Shown here in pieces: positions 39,101-51,700 of a stretch of DNA of 64,000 nt. The translations under genes and the position numbers were made by a program. This DNA is from Aquila chrysaetos chrysaetos (lineage: Eukaryota > Chordata > Aves > Accipitriformes > Accipitridae), in contig NC_044023.1 of the NCBI RefSeq assembly GCF_900496995.4, positions 24,374,453 to 24,438,452 of the forward strand, read 5' to 3'. Within the stretch, counting starts at the first letter, position 1. The number at the start of each line of letters is the position of its first letter. Below the pieces are notes generated by a model. That model saw only the letters and a program-made list of their open reading frames with translations. It had not been told where the DNA came from and did not search any database.

Positions 39101-39149
39101 GGTGTGTGTGTGCACACATATGTACATACACACACACACACACACACAC
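39101..39149. repeat. Back-to-back GT and CA microsatellite in 3' UTR
   Basis: The plus strand shows about 5-6 GT units (39102-39112), a short spacer, then 11-12 CA units (39127-39149). The RNA strand therefore has (UG)11 followed by a short CA run that can pair with it as a hairpin. UG repeats are known binding sites for TDP-43 and CELF-type proteins. Confidence 0.85.
39119..39126 (-). promoter_or_regulatory. Pumilio-type element UGUACAUA in 3' UTR
   Basis: The minus-strand RNA carries UGUACAUA, a perfect match to the UGUANAUA Pumilio recognition element, about 200 nt after the stop codon and beside a UG repeat. The DNA core TATGTACATA is palindromic. Function is inferred from the motif only. 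Confidence 0.4.
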
Positions 39150-39150
39150 G

Positions 39151-39158
39151 TATGTACA
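39151..39158 (-). promoter_or_regulatory. Second Pumilio-type element UGUACAUA
   Basis: A second perfect UGUANAUA match on the RNA strand, on the other side of the UG repeat and 32 nt from the first. Paired elements raise the chance that the site is real. Confidence 0.4.
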
Positions 39159-39322
39159 ATCAACCATCAGGCCTAGGCTACGCACTTGTTCCCCTTTTGG
39201 AGAGGTTCCTCTTGAGCACGGTTTTGACTTCCCGCTTGGCCGAGCGAGGCTTTGCCGAGCTGCCGGCCCTGCTCCCACCATCCAGGCGCTGGCTCTCCCC
39301 GCCGCAGTCCCCGCGCTCCAGC

Positions 39323-39739
39323 CTACATGGTGCCCGATTTATCCGTCGAGCTACTGGGGAAGAGCTTCTCGGTGGGGGTGACGGCGGGGCTGCCCACCCC
39401 TGAGCTGCTGCTGCTGCTGGAGCGGTGCTGCACCACCGGCCGCACCGGCCGCATCGGCGGGGGCCGCAGCTGAGCCCCGGCCAGCCGGGCCGACAGTGCC
39501 GGCTTGAAGGTGGTCATCATCTCCGTGGTGGAGCTGCTGCTGCGCCGCATGGCAGCGTCGGGGTCCCGGATCAGGATGGTGTGGAGGGGGCTGGCGGGCT
39601 CCGAGTTGGCGGCACCCATCGGGGGGTTCTTCATGGGCTCCAGCGTGTCCAGGACCACGTCGGGGGCCTGCTTGGCCGTGTTCTGCCTCTCCAGCTCCCG
39701 CAGTTCGTTCAGCGCCGTGCTCATGGTCTTCTCGATATC
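39323..39739 (-). CDS. SRGAP3: SRGAP3 last coding exon with stop
   Basis: 417 nt, starting in phase 0 after a GCGTTCACAG acceptor and ending with TAG at 39323-39325. It encodes 138 residues (fragment 522-659). It opens with the family-wide helix [19 protein letters not shown], continues through [15 protein letters not shown] and the SRGAP3-typical [16 protein letters not shown], then a run of seven Ser (five AGC codons between TCC and TCA) and the C-terminus DKSGTM. The terminal T-M could in principle act as a weak PDZ ligand, but that is speculation. Confidence 0.97.
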   Translation of the reverse strand, partial: DIEKTMSTALNELRELERQNTAKQAPDVVLDTLEPMKNPPMGAANSEPASPLHTILIRDPDAAMRRSSSSTTEMMTTFKPALSARLAGAQLRPPPMRPVRPVVQHRSSSSSSSGVGSPAVTPTEKLFPSSSTDKSGTM

Positions 39740-42700
39740 CTGTGAACGCCACCGACAAAGGGATGTCAGCACCGCGCCACAGCATCAACCCGCTCTCCTG
39801 CACCCCACCCGTGGAGATGCCCCCCACCCTGGCATGTGTGTCTGTCTGTGTGGGTCTCTGACCTAACACGGGGCCTCCAGGCAAAGCAGGAGCTTTGGGA
39901 GAAGATGTAAAGCCCAAACGCTGGCCGCGCAAAGGTGCCTCACGTCTCCCAAGTCAACAGGAGTTTGGTCGCCAGCTCCAAAGGGAGCAAGCTCCAGGCA
40001 CCATGAGTGATGGGGTGAACATCAGCCTGTCCACATCTCCAACGAGACAGGGCATCTCCACGCTGCCCTGCAACACTGAGGCTGGTTTCTCCCCAAAAAA
40101 GGAGGTCCTGCAGCCTCCATCTGATGTACAAGAGCTCTGCTGTCCCTGTGCCTACAGGGCAGTGGGCACATGTGGGGACAGAAACACACAGGGATGTATG
40201 CAGAGTAAGCGGCACGATGGCAGCTCGCCATAAATAGAAGAGAGGCAGCGAGAAGGCCTCTCCTTGCTTGCAGGGAGGGACCCGAGGTGAGACCGGCCCC
40301 AGCCCCTCACCACCTGCCCACCTCTGGTCATGTCTCCTAGGCACGGATCCCATGGGTCCGTCCACAGAGATCCTCCAGAAGGTGAACCCAGTTGAACTAG
40401 AAGTGTCCATTTAAAGGAAATTAGCTAAATTGCCTACAATGGTATTGCTGATAGTCTCATTCAGAAATAGAGAGGCCCTAGTCTGGCTTCACTTAAATCC
40501 ACCTTAACTGAATTAAGGCCACTAACTCAGAAAGAGACCATTTGAAAAGTGATTTAAGGCAACTGAATCAATCATTTAAGAAGTAGCTCTAGTTAACTCT
40601 CCTCGCTGTCCTTCTGTAGACAAGTCCTTAATTTTATAATGCATACAAAACGCTTGGTGAGCCTCAGATAATGTTCAGAGGATCAGCAGAAGGGAAATAA
40701 TTTATCAAGTTAGCTCCAATTAATTCTACTAAGCTGCTCAGATAATGAGTGAAAATATTCACCAAGAGCTAAGCCTCAGGACTACCAGTCCAGCAGCTCT
40801 ACAGACTTCAAGGTATTTACATCAGCTGAGCGAGAATCTTTTTCAAGGTTTAAAAAAACAACGCAAAACCCCAAAACCCAAGAAAATTGTGCGTATCATG
40901 CTCTGTCCTCAGCATTCACCCGTCCCTCTGGAGGCTCCCGGACCCCACAGCCTTGCACTGCAGCTGGGGAACGCAGCCCCAGGGTGCCGTGCTACTGGCC
41001 ATCAGCCGAGACCGGGGACTTTGTGCGTGCTGTTATCCTGTCCCAAGGTGGACGTGGTGCCTCAGCTCGAGCCATCGCTCAGGGCACGCGCTGTGCTACG
41101 ACCGTAACTTTGTAAATTGATCACACCAAACGCAAGCTCTTGATGGACAGAGAAGCTGGGTAGCGTGCTGCAGAGCAAGAGAACAAGGAGCGTGGCTGGT
41201 GGAAAAGCAAACAGGACAGTAAGAGTTCTTCCTTTCTGCAATCATCATTAATTATCCCACTGAAAGCAGCTGATTTGACACATAATAGCCTGCCAAACCC
41301 TGTGGCACACGAGCTGCTGCCGGGTGGAGGGCAGCGGTCTCCCCAGCAGCTGCACCCCTCCGCCTGGGCATCACCCACCGTCCCCCAGCTGCTGCTCCTG
41401 CCGGAGAGTGGCATGAAGCAAACTGCCAGCAAACTGCTGAAATAGGGGATGGTGAACAGCCTGTACACGGTGCTCCCAGCCCCTGAACCAGCCCGACCCA
41501 TGGTTGTTTGGACACATCCACAGGGACTGTGCCTGAACTATGTGGTCCCAAAGAGGCTGGGGAATCCTGCCGCCTCCATGAAGGGACTGTTCTCTGAGAT
41601 GTTGACAGGTTTGGTATAACCTGACTGATACCTGGCTGGGGGCCTCCTGCCGCCTGCTCCATGAAGGGACTGTTCTCTGAGATGTTGACAGGTTTGGTAT
41701 AACCTGACTGATACCTGGCTGGGGGCCTCCTGCCAGCGGTAGGGAGAGGAGACCTGCAGGCTGTGCTGGAGGTAACATGAATTTAATGAGCACTGTGGAA
41801 CCAACGGCCTAGTGTGATGCCAATGATGTTGCATGGCTGGAGGTGTCACACTGAGATTAGACTAACATTTTCAGGTCCCAGCTACAAACAGTCAGTAACA
41901 AACCTGAAGCACCTTTCTCCAAACATCCAGCATCAAATGCTGATTCGGCAAATCCAGTTTTCTCCATCTAAGCTCCTTATGGAGCATCAGATGAAGATAA
42001 TGCGCTTCCCTCCCTGCGGGAGGTGAGTGCATTTTGGTGGTGGATCGAACGTTTCTGTCTATTGCTTCAAAGAATGCTCCAAAGGTTTGTGGAAGGAGGC
42101 AGTATCTTTTATTAGACCAACCGATAGCTGGAAAAGCAGGCAAGCTGTTGGCTGCTCATTTTTATCTTTAAACCATCACAGCTACAACAGCACTGTAATT
42201 CTGAAGTGCGTTGAGATGGAAGGGGCTCTGCGGTGCAACCCGAGTGACCTTTATTTTATAGCCTCTCGATCCCTGGGCACTGAGAGCCACTTCACAACCC
42301 TCTTACCTCAGCAAGTGCTTCTGCTTCTAGAGATTTCTGATCTCCGAGACTACTGTGTCTAGTCGATCCACAGGTCGATCTCAGCGGGTGGCCATCAGAC
42401 AAGGCCTTCCTGTCTGGGAAATTGATGCTGCCTGCACTGCCGAATGTCGCCATTCTGCGCTTTTCAGGACTCTCAATCCTGCCCCTGTTAAGAGGTATTT
42501 TGTGGGGGCTGCTAGGGCAGGCCGCTGCTCGAGGAGGAGTGTCTATGCCAGGACCCATCCCTCGGGGTGGGCTGTGGGTGTCCCCCCCACTTCGACGGCG
42601 AGGGATAGCTGCACCGTCAGACCTCAATCTCACTCTGCAAAGAATCCATCACAAGACTAGGTCACTGTCCGTCAGACTGAAAGCATCTGGTTGCATGCTG

Positions 42701-45700
42701 TAAGACAATTGCTCAGCTCTGAGAGTTCAGCTCAAACCAAACTCGAGCCTTTCAGCTCCAGAAGACTACGGCAAGAGAGAAGACAGACATTTTAGCCAGT
42801 GCCAAGAAAGGGACAGCACAGTACCTTCTTTACTTGTTAAGATCTACATTAGCAGTGCACATGAAAACCCCCTCCATGCTCATATTATTCTGCAGTCCTT
42901 ACTGAAGCCTTCCCTTCTGTCTTGCCCTACACCACACACAGACTCTCCCCGCACGTGACAGCGACCACCTCTGTGTTCATAGGAGAATTAGAGTTTCCCT
43001 ACCGGCCCATTACTCCCCCAAAGCCATAGTCCACAATATGATCCGTCGGAGACTGGATGTCGTTCTTGGAAGAGGCTTTATCATCCAGCAGTGGTCCGCT
43101 GCTTGCCTCGCTGTCCGCCTTCTGACTCAGGCTGTCGGAGAACGCATCATCCCTAGGAAAAGGAGACCTCCATGAGTTAACAGGGCTCTGCCCCAGGAGA
43201 GAGGCGAGGGCCCAGCCACAGCATGGATCTGAACATCACCACTCCAGCAGCTCCAGACTTTGTTAACAAAGGGCTGGACCAAGGCCACCACTTCAGACAG
43301 TACCTAGAGCTTGGAAAAAGTGAGCATCACATCTCCCTATCAACCTGTGCTGTAGTTGCCATTTTAATGAATCCAGGTACAGTACTTGTAATGGAAGCAG
43401 CATCTGCGAAGGACGCTGGGATCTGCCTACAGGCCAGCTGAGCACTGAACAGTGCCAGGGCAAGGTACAGAGGGGGCAAGGCCAATACTAAGCCTGGGTC
43501 ATGCCACTTTGAGGAGTCAGTGATAGATGGGGTTCAGGCACACTGAGGTACAATATTTAGTGCTTGGCTTTATCAGCTTGAACGAGAAACTATCTGAGGT
43601 AGATGCAAACCAGATCCAGATTTCTCACCAAAGTCATTAAACCTGGGAAAATCTGACCACCTATTTTAGGTGGCTAAAGATGGACCTCATGTAATTACGT
43701 GATTTTAACATCCTGGATCAACACATGCCACTTTACTTACATGTCCTGCACCACAATGTACTGGTGGGGTATAAGGCCATCCACACCATTATGTCTCCCT
43801 TCCCACCAGTCTTCTGATGCCCGATGGTACAGGAGGAGCGAAGCTCCTTTCTTAAAGGAGAGCTCTCGTGGAGATCGTCCAATGTAGTCAAACTTTGCTA
43901 TGGCTTCAATCTGCTCCACTTCTGCAAAGGAGAGAAGGACAGATAGAGAAAAGCTTAGTTCAACAATCACAAGGGCACAATAAATCCTAGAAAGAGACAT
44001 CTCACCAGAACAGCAGTAGTGCTGCTGCCCTAGCTTCCCGAGAGCATCTTACACTGAGTACAAACCATCTTATTTTTAGACTGATCAATTCTTTTTGTTC
44101 TTCCAGCCTTCCTGGAATTTCTCACAGACTCACAAACTACCAGCAATTACAAAAAGCTACAAACCAGATGGGGAGTAGTTGAAATTTCCCTGTGTGCATA
44201 CGGCATCGTCACCCGCACTCTCATTTTCTACCTATAAAGTGATTTCTTCGGTTGCAGAACCCCATTATCCTCCAGACTGGGATCTTGTTAAGCTGTGTCA
44301 GATACTGTGATCAAAGCCCCGCTTACGTTCTCTTCCTTTCCTTATCCTGGAGACAGTTTGGCCTGAATTATTGATGAGTAACGAATCCCCCTTTGGGGAT
44401 CCCCATAGAAATGATGATACTGGCTCTGGCCAGGCAGCTGTTCCGCATCACACCCCCACATCTGCAGACCTTCCAGCACTCTACCTCACCGCTTCTCCAC
44501 TTTTTCTAATTTAAGCTCTACCAAACACCAGGGATTCACAAATTGGGAGCTCAGGGCCTGAAATTCAAGAGGGCTGAGGCAGGACTTCACTTTGGGAGGT
44601 TATGAGCACACCAGGAGCCTTTGAGGCCCTGGCCAAGGGCATCACAGCAGGAGATGCTGGTGCACCCAAAGAGGAGCCTGGCTGGCGCCAAGGAGCCCGT
44701 GGAGGAGCCCAGCTCTTCTGCATATCTGTTTCCAGCTGGGAGCGCTGAATCCCAGAGAAACCACTGCAGTGACTGCAAGGCAGCAACGGCACTTCTCTCC
44801 TCACTGGCAAGAGCAGACTGCACTCTGCCTCACTTCGCTCTGAGACAGGGGTGAAAAAGCAGGCTGCCACCACTCAACTACCTGTAGCCCCTATGGGAGC
44901 CAGCAAGCAAGCAGTTAACGTACCTTGATAGTTTGAGACACCTGATCATTTTAAACCCCACCTGGAGACTGGCAGACAGGCAATGACAAAGCTAAACAGG
45001 GCAAATATGCCCAGTTCCTCCAGATCTGCCACATTCTCATTAGAACATGAAAACTTGCTCTGCTCCGTCTGCCTCATCACTAACCACAGGCTCAGCATCA
45101 GCAGCAATCAGGATGCGACCCCTCGCTCTGCTCAGTGACAAAATCCACACAGAGGAGGAGATACCGGAGGAAGACGTGGGAGACACTGAATCAGACCCTT
45201 GCGCCCTTCCTCGCCTCATGTGGGACAGGACAGGTCACTTCAGCAGACTGATTCTCCCCAGCTTAAAATACACATCTGCATCAACACAAGCAGCAGGGTG
45301 CTTGGGAGCACTACAGCAGATCAGTGAGGAATGCTCTGGAGGAAATGGAGTGGGGGAGGCTACCAGGAGGGCTTTCACAGCCCTGATAAAATATTGAGCT
45401 TCCCAGCAGGGAGGGTTCACGGGGCAAGGGAGAGGGGAATAAGGAATATGTGAATTCACAAAATAAAGCTGCTCCTCTTCTCTATGCTTGTACCACAGTT
45501 AATCACCCAGGAACTCCAAACAGAGCTATTAATGTGACCACCCAAGCATAAAATTGGCTAAATGGCAGCTCGCTCTCCTTCATCTTCTAGTCCTGTCGGC
45601 TCCTGTCTGTAGCTGAAAGCAGGTCCTGAGCTGTCCGGCCCAGCTGCGCCCTTCCCCTCCTCCCCGCAGTGCCGGCCAGCAGGGCAAGCCCTCCCGCCAG

Positions 45701-48700
45701 CTGCCAGCCTCGGAAGGTGTCAGCGTTTTGTCGGAGCAGAACGTGTCCAAGGAAACAGTGGCCATCAGGAAAGCAGAAGAGGCATTCGGCTGCCTGGTGC
45801 CCTTCCACACAGCAAAGTCCTGCCATTAAATGATGTCGTGGGGTTGCACATTCACCGTCCCTCAGCCATGCCAGCTGGGTCTCCTGGACTCGCCGTGGCT
45901 GGTGCCTCCGGGTGCAGGAAGCACAGCGCTTCCTCCTGCTTCGGTACCGCGTCCTGGAGCAAACACGCTTCTTGACCAGCTGTGCTAGCACCCCCGTTTC
46001 CACGCTCGCCTTTGTGATCGCCACGAGCTTCAAAGCTTTTACTGAGAGCCCATATGTGAAACTCCGAGCTGGTTTACGCAGACGTGCAGGCAGACAGGAG
46101 CTTACAGAAAGCTGGACCTGAGCCTCCTCCAGAGCGTGACCCAACACTGGTGATGCACCCAGTTGCAAGGGATTCACACCCGGCTGCACCCATCCACGCG
46201 GTCCTGGCTCACAACACATCCTACTTCACCCTCCGAAGCTGGCCAGCTCCACGGGCGTGACACGAGGAAAAACGAGCAGGCGGGTACTTTGTCACCAATG
46301 GAAACAGAACTGACTGTGGCTTGCTTGAATACAGGGGCACTGAGTTTCTGCCAAGGAGACGGCTGCTTGACAGGGGATTATCCACAGCCTCATAAAAGCA
46401 GCTGAAAGACCCCCTCACTTCAGAGTGCCCCCAACGGGGCCACTGATGTTCACTGTTTTCCCCGCAGTGCATCCAAGGGCCCGCAGCAAACAGAGCTGAT
46501 CCCCCCCATGTCAGCCCCCCATCTCCCCTCCTGTCCTCATGAGCCATTTCACGCAGCGCGTCCTCACCATCATGTGGCATGTAAGCACAGACGATAAGGA
46601 GAAGGAAAAAAAAGTCATATATGGGATTAATGGAATCTCACAGAACAGCTCTAAAAAAACAACCCATGTATCCTGCCATGGAGTCAGACCACTGCAAAGG
46701 TCCCTGCACAACCTATACACAACATTTATTAACATGCATATTCATTAGTAAGCACACAAAAACATCAACCCCCACTAAAGTGCCAGATATTAGTTGAGGC
46801 CCTAATCTGATTAGGAGCGAAGTGCACACTGCTTTCCTGCATGCGCAGCTCTTCTAACACAGACCCAATTTTCTGCTGCTCACATCTGTGCTCACCATCA
46901 TCACTGGTGTGTGGCTCCGTGCCGTTGTCATGGTCAACTTCATCGATGGTGCCTGGCTCGCTGTGTGGGCTGTCACTGAAATAAAATACACCATGCTTTC
47001 AAAGAAAGAACAAGATTCTGTTCCTAAGGTACTTAGCAAAAGTAAGTTGTTCAGGGAAATTCTGGCCCCTGTGACACTGGAAAGAGTTATGGTTTTAGTT
47101 TTCATAGGACTGAGATGGTCATTTTAAATCACAGCAGATCTCTGAACTTGCTTTGAGAACAGCAGACACTCGCACGTTGATCTTCAGGCCCAGAACGTCA
47201 CATTCTGTTGCTTGTGCATCTTACTCGTATTTGGCAAAACAAATATAAAGTGATACCAAGTTAAAATGCTCCACTCACTCATTCACAATGAGTTTTAGCA
47301 TTTTATCCTGTCCCTGCATCAGTAAGAATGGTGGCAAGTGATCAGCGTCAGGGAAGATTATGCCTCAGAAATGTATAGAGCTTGCACACAAACCAGTTCA
47401 AGTCTGTTATAAATACTGGTTTGTTAAAACTCAGATCTGAACGTCAATTTAGAATTCCAGCATCCTCCAGACAAATGTGCAATATCACCTACACTTCTAA
47501 CGTGGGAGTTTTTTTATGGAGTTTTCCTATCCTGCATATACCAAGTAGCGCAAATTGTGCACCAGAAAGATGCGATGCAATGCAACTGCACACGGCTGAT
47601 CCCATCCACAGCTAATGCAAACTCATCTGTCCTCTAACACTGACAAAACAAAAGGAATTGGTAGGTTCAGGTTAACTTCGGGCTAAGAGATTTCATCCAA
47701 CTAGCAAATTATCATGGAACTATGAGACACTACTCAAAAATTCCAGCCTAGGAGGAATTTGGTTAGAATTGACCTAAAATTCTGTTTTGCTCTCAACACA
47801 CTTCTCTGAATCTGCAGCTAAAATATTTTTTTTTATAAGTATTAATATTCCTATTGGAAACAATTTTCTCCTGAAGTTTTTACTGAGGTTTATAATGCTG
47901 AGTCAGCATGAGAAAAATGAAAAGAAAAACTCAGTGAAATTGCCTGTTTTCACCAGCAAGGCTAAAATGAAAAGCAAAGCTGACATATATAAGTAGAGAC
48001 TAATTGGTTAGATGTGCAAAAGCCTCTTAGTTTTATGAAGGTATTTATAACTAAGAACCACACAGACAGCCTGGTATGGAGTAAGATTCTTAACCAGTGT
48101 AAAACAGCACAAGCATATCAAATACTTATCAATTGCACACCTAATTCATAATGTTTAACAGGAATAAATGCAAAAGGGCATGCCCCTTCTGCAAAGGGGC
48201 AAATTCACTAGCACTGTACTCAGCCTAGGCTCAGCTGCCCTGAATATTAAGTCTGAACTTCCCCAAAGCTCTCCTCACACCTCATCCTCCCAGGGATCTG
48301 CTCCCAAGAGCCCTCTTCCTACACTTGGGTGAGCTGGGGTCAATTCTCTGTCTACCAGGAATCAAGTCAAAACCCTGCATTTTGTCACAAGTTCACTCTT
48401 AACGTACAGTGCCAGAAGATAACCCTAACAAGGGGATCTGGCTTTAAGTTCTGCAAACAATGAAGTCCTGCCCCCGCTCCTTACCAGTACTCCTCCCCTC
48501 CAGTCATGCACTTCTCGTAGACAGGTCCTTCCAGCTCTCTGTGGCTGGGGAAGATGCCCTCGTGATTAATGATGATGGTTTTGATGACCTCATTGACATG
48601 GGCTTGGCAGGACACCGGATCCTGCCCATCTGGAATGTGCATCAGAGTGGGCCCAAAGCAGATGGCCAAGTTGTAGGGATCCATCATGTTCTCATCGCTG

Positions 48701-51700
48701 TACTGCGACAAGCTGCAAGCACAAGCATTAGGGAGGTGCGGTGCTGACTTTCCCCGCTCACTTAGAAAAACCTCCCACCAACAAACCCCCATCACGCAAA
48801 AAAGCAGTCATCACTGAACTGTACACCTTCCCTGAACACACAGCCATGGCTAGGCAAGGCTGAGGAAGGAGCAAAGTACAGCTCTCCGTGGCAATACCAA
48901 AAAGGACTCATGCAGCAAAGACAGGGAAGCCCTGAAAAAAAGGAGGACAAGGAGAAACTAAGTGAAAGAGGAAAAAAAAGACTCACTGATTAAGGAAAGC
49001 AAAAAGATATCTCATGACAACGATGACAGCCCGGGGCAGAGTGACGATGATTTGCTGGATCTGGTGCACTCTCTCAGTGGGGTTCTCGATTTCTGGAACA
49101 TATGGATAGAAAGCACATCTTTAAACCTTCTCAGGACGAGACAATACGGCACCAGAGGGACTCGTTCTGGATCTAGTAGCCCACTATGCAAGGAAAACAA
49201 TAGCCCGTTTCCAGATTTGACCCACTAAGGTTTGGCACTAAGGTCCAAGAAAAGAATCTGGGCATAGTGCTCTTCCACAGGTGAATTCATATCTATGTTC
49301 AGATTCAGTATAAACAGCCAAATAAACATTTCCATGGTTTTATTTTTAAAGTAACTGTTCATGCATTATTTAGTCCATTCCTCGACAAACAATTTTCAAC
49401 AGCTTTAGTCAATGTGGCACTGGAAAATGGAGCACTGCTTGGTTCTCCAGTGCAGATTTGAAAATGAGGTTTTTATTCACGTTACTCTTACGGATTAACC
49501 ATCAGGTCCTTCTGCGCCCTTCTGCTCCAGTCTCCCAGTGGTCTCAGTGGGAATTTAATCTGAACCGATTCCGAGTCAGCACTTTAAGATTCACTTCTTT
49601 CTATAGCAGGGCACAAAGCCCACAGCTGCTATCAGAAACCAGCTTCCTTCTGTAGGAAGCAGGTGACATAGAGCTATCTTGCTTTCAGCGCCAGCTCACT
49701 CGCCCAGGGACCCCTGTCCTGCCCCCCCACCCTCCTGCAGCCCTGCACCCAGAGGATGCTGGAGCCCCCGCGCAGCAGGAGAGCCCCGCTCCACCACCGA
49801 CCTGCCCGGGGGGCTCAGCGCCATCCTGCACCAGCTGGCAGCACATGCCAGCCCCCAAGGCTACGGGGTTTTTAAGCTAGTATCTGCTCAATATGTTATG
49901 TAGATAGTTAATCCTGTGGCTTTTATTTTACAGAAAGCAGACAAAGATTACCAAAGCTTTCCTGAGAGCAGTCGGCCTCAGATGCATGGAAGAGGTGCTT
50001 ACTTTACTATGCTGGCTCAAACTTGACATTTGCTAATTGTAATAAAATTCACTAAAAAGATGTAGCAGGCCTGCCATTTGTTCAAAATTCTGATCAAAAT
50101 TTGGCGTCAGTACAAAGATGGAAATCTTTATAATATTTAATTTTGGAAATTTTTCCTTTTAAGGAATGTGTTGATCCCCTGTTATTGCTTACTGGGTTCT
50201 CTACTTCTTCAGTTTCGTTTCACTTAAGAGGACGTTTGTAAAAAAAAAAAAAAAAGAAATAAATAAAAACTGGATAAAACCCTACAACAATAGATATCTG
50301 TTCCAAAACCCAGAGGAAGAAATTGTCTTGAAGCACTTGCCTTTTTTCAGTTAGCAAAATGTTTCAACTGGCTGTAACTCAGAAGAATTAATGGAGTAAT
50401 CATCAGTCACTCTACAATACAGGCACAACCCTGAATGAACCTTTGCAAACAAAGTGCCTTTTCTATCCTCCTATTTCTCATGTGCATTTGAGAAACGCTT
50501 CCATGTAAACTGTCCGTCCCTCACAAGCCAAAGGAAAAGCCAGCCTTTCATCTGCCACCAGCAAGCCTGGCTTCCCCATCACATCAGCAGGGAATGATGT
50601 GGCTCTGCAGCTTCCAGGGGCACTCAGAGGCCCTGCGACATGCGCAGCAGCACCTGCTGCAAAAACCTCATTCAGAATACCTTAGCAGGCGCCAAGGGAA
50701 ATCAAGGTGGCTTTGTGATGCACTGCGGTGGAGAGCCCAGACAAACCGCTCGGCTGCGTTTAACCTTTCCACCGTAATTACAAAATGAGACAGAACATCC
50801 TACAGCAAGGGTGGCATTTTACTGAGCAGTGGTTCTCAAAGAAAGAAGGTTTCTTCAATCTGTTTAGGTTGGGACACCTATTACACAGCCTATATTTATG
50901 TGGCAGAAAATCAGATGCACTTAAGGTCAGATTTTTAATGGGAACGAGGCACTTCAATTCATTTAAAATCTATCCTTAATCAAAAGGTAGCAACAGCAGC
51001 AGGAAAAGAAAGGAAAGATGAGGAAAAGGAAGATTCTTGCTAAAATAAAAAAAACAAAGAAAGAAGAGAATACTATCCAGAAAATTAACACATGATGTTT
51101 GCAATGAAAAGCTCCCAAAAGCTTAATAAATTGTGCAAATTGGCATTAATTAGGGATGGTTCCAAAGCACAAGCCTATCTGCAAGCATACAGTCACATCA
51201 CCAAGCACCAGGCATATTTCCTGGCACCGAACTGGACCCATCCCCTTCTCTGGGGGCTGTGCCCACTCAGGGACCCTGCTCTGCCTGCTGCAGGCCCCTC
51301 AGGGAGGGCAGCCAGAGTGAGGACTGCAAGCCAGGCTAAAAAATCCCTGTCCAGGGCACAAAACTGGTACAGAAACAGCTTCCTTTGTTTGCTGTGTTAC
51401 AGGTGTGCTGTGCTGTTTTACACATCAAAACTGAAAGGCAACAGCAAATTTCCTAAAGCTACTATAGAAAACAACTGTTCTTGAAAAATAAGAGCACATT
51501 CTTCTCCTTCTGGAACAAGCCCATCCCTGCGTCATTCCCCTCTAGGTATCATCTGTCTGTCTTGACATCACTAAATCTCTAGCAGTTATGCACATTAAGA
51601 AGGGGGGAAGGAGCCATGAGGAGTGAAAGCCAAACGAAGGACTTCAGCACATGTTCAGCAGTCAGTCCGCCTGAAGCTACCCACGTACCAAGACACTCGA

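Larger units (their letters stand above)
35395..39322 (-). other. SRGAP3: Probable SRGAP3 3' untranslated region (about 3.9 kb)
   Basis: This runs from the base after the TAG down to a candidate cleavage site about 10-25 nt beyond the AATAAA at 35417-35412. No minus-strand coding frame of note follows the stop, and no splice acceptor needs to be invoked. The region holds A/T-rich tracts, a UG repeat, Pumilio-type UGUANAUA elements and a long purine run, all typical of a regulatory 3' UTR. The end point is inferred. A shorter UTR ending at a proximal signal near 37226 is possible. Two embedded stretches (about 35840-36180 and 37380-37740) are unusually GC-rich. Confidence 0.6.
39740..42306 (-). 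other. SRGAP3: SRGAP3 last intron, 2567 bp
   Basis: Holds the 83-bp tandem duplication and the possible old repeat fragment described separately. The rest is unremarkable. Confidence 0.85.

Noticed and set aside
45587..46219. 210-codon frame on the sense strand inside an SRGAP3 intron
   Set aside because: The SH3 exon and linker exon already join in phase without it; no domain is recognised and the frame begins and ends at no obvious splice site.
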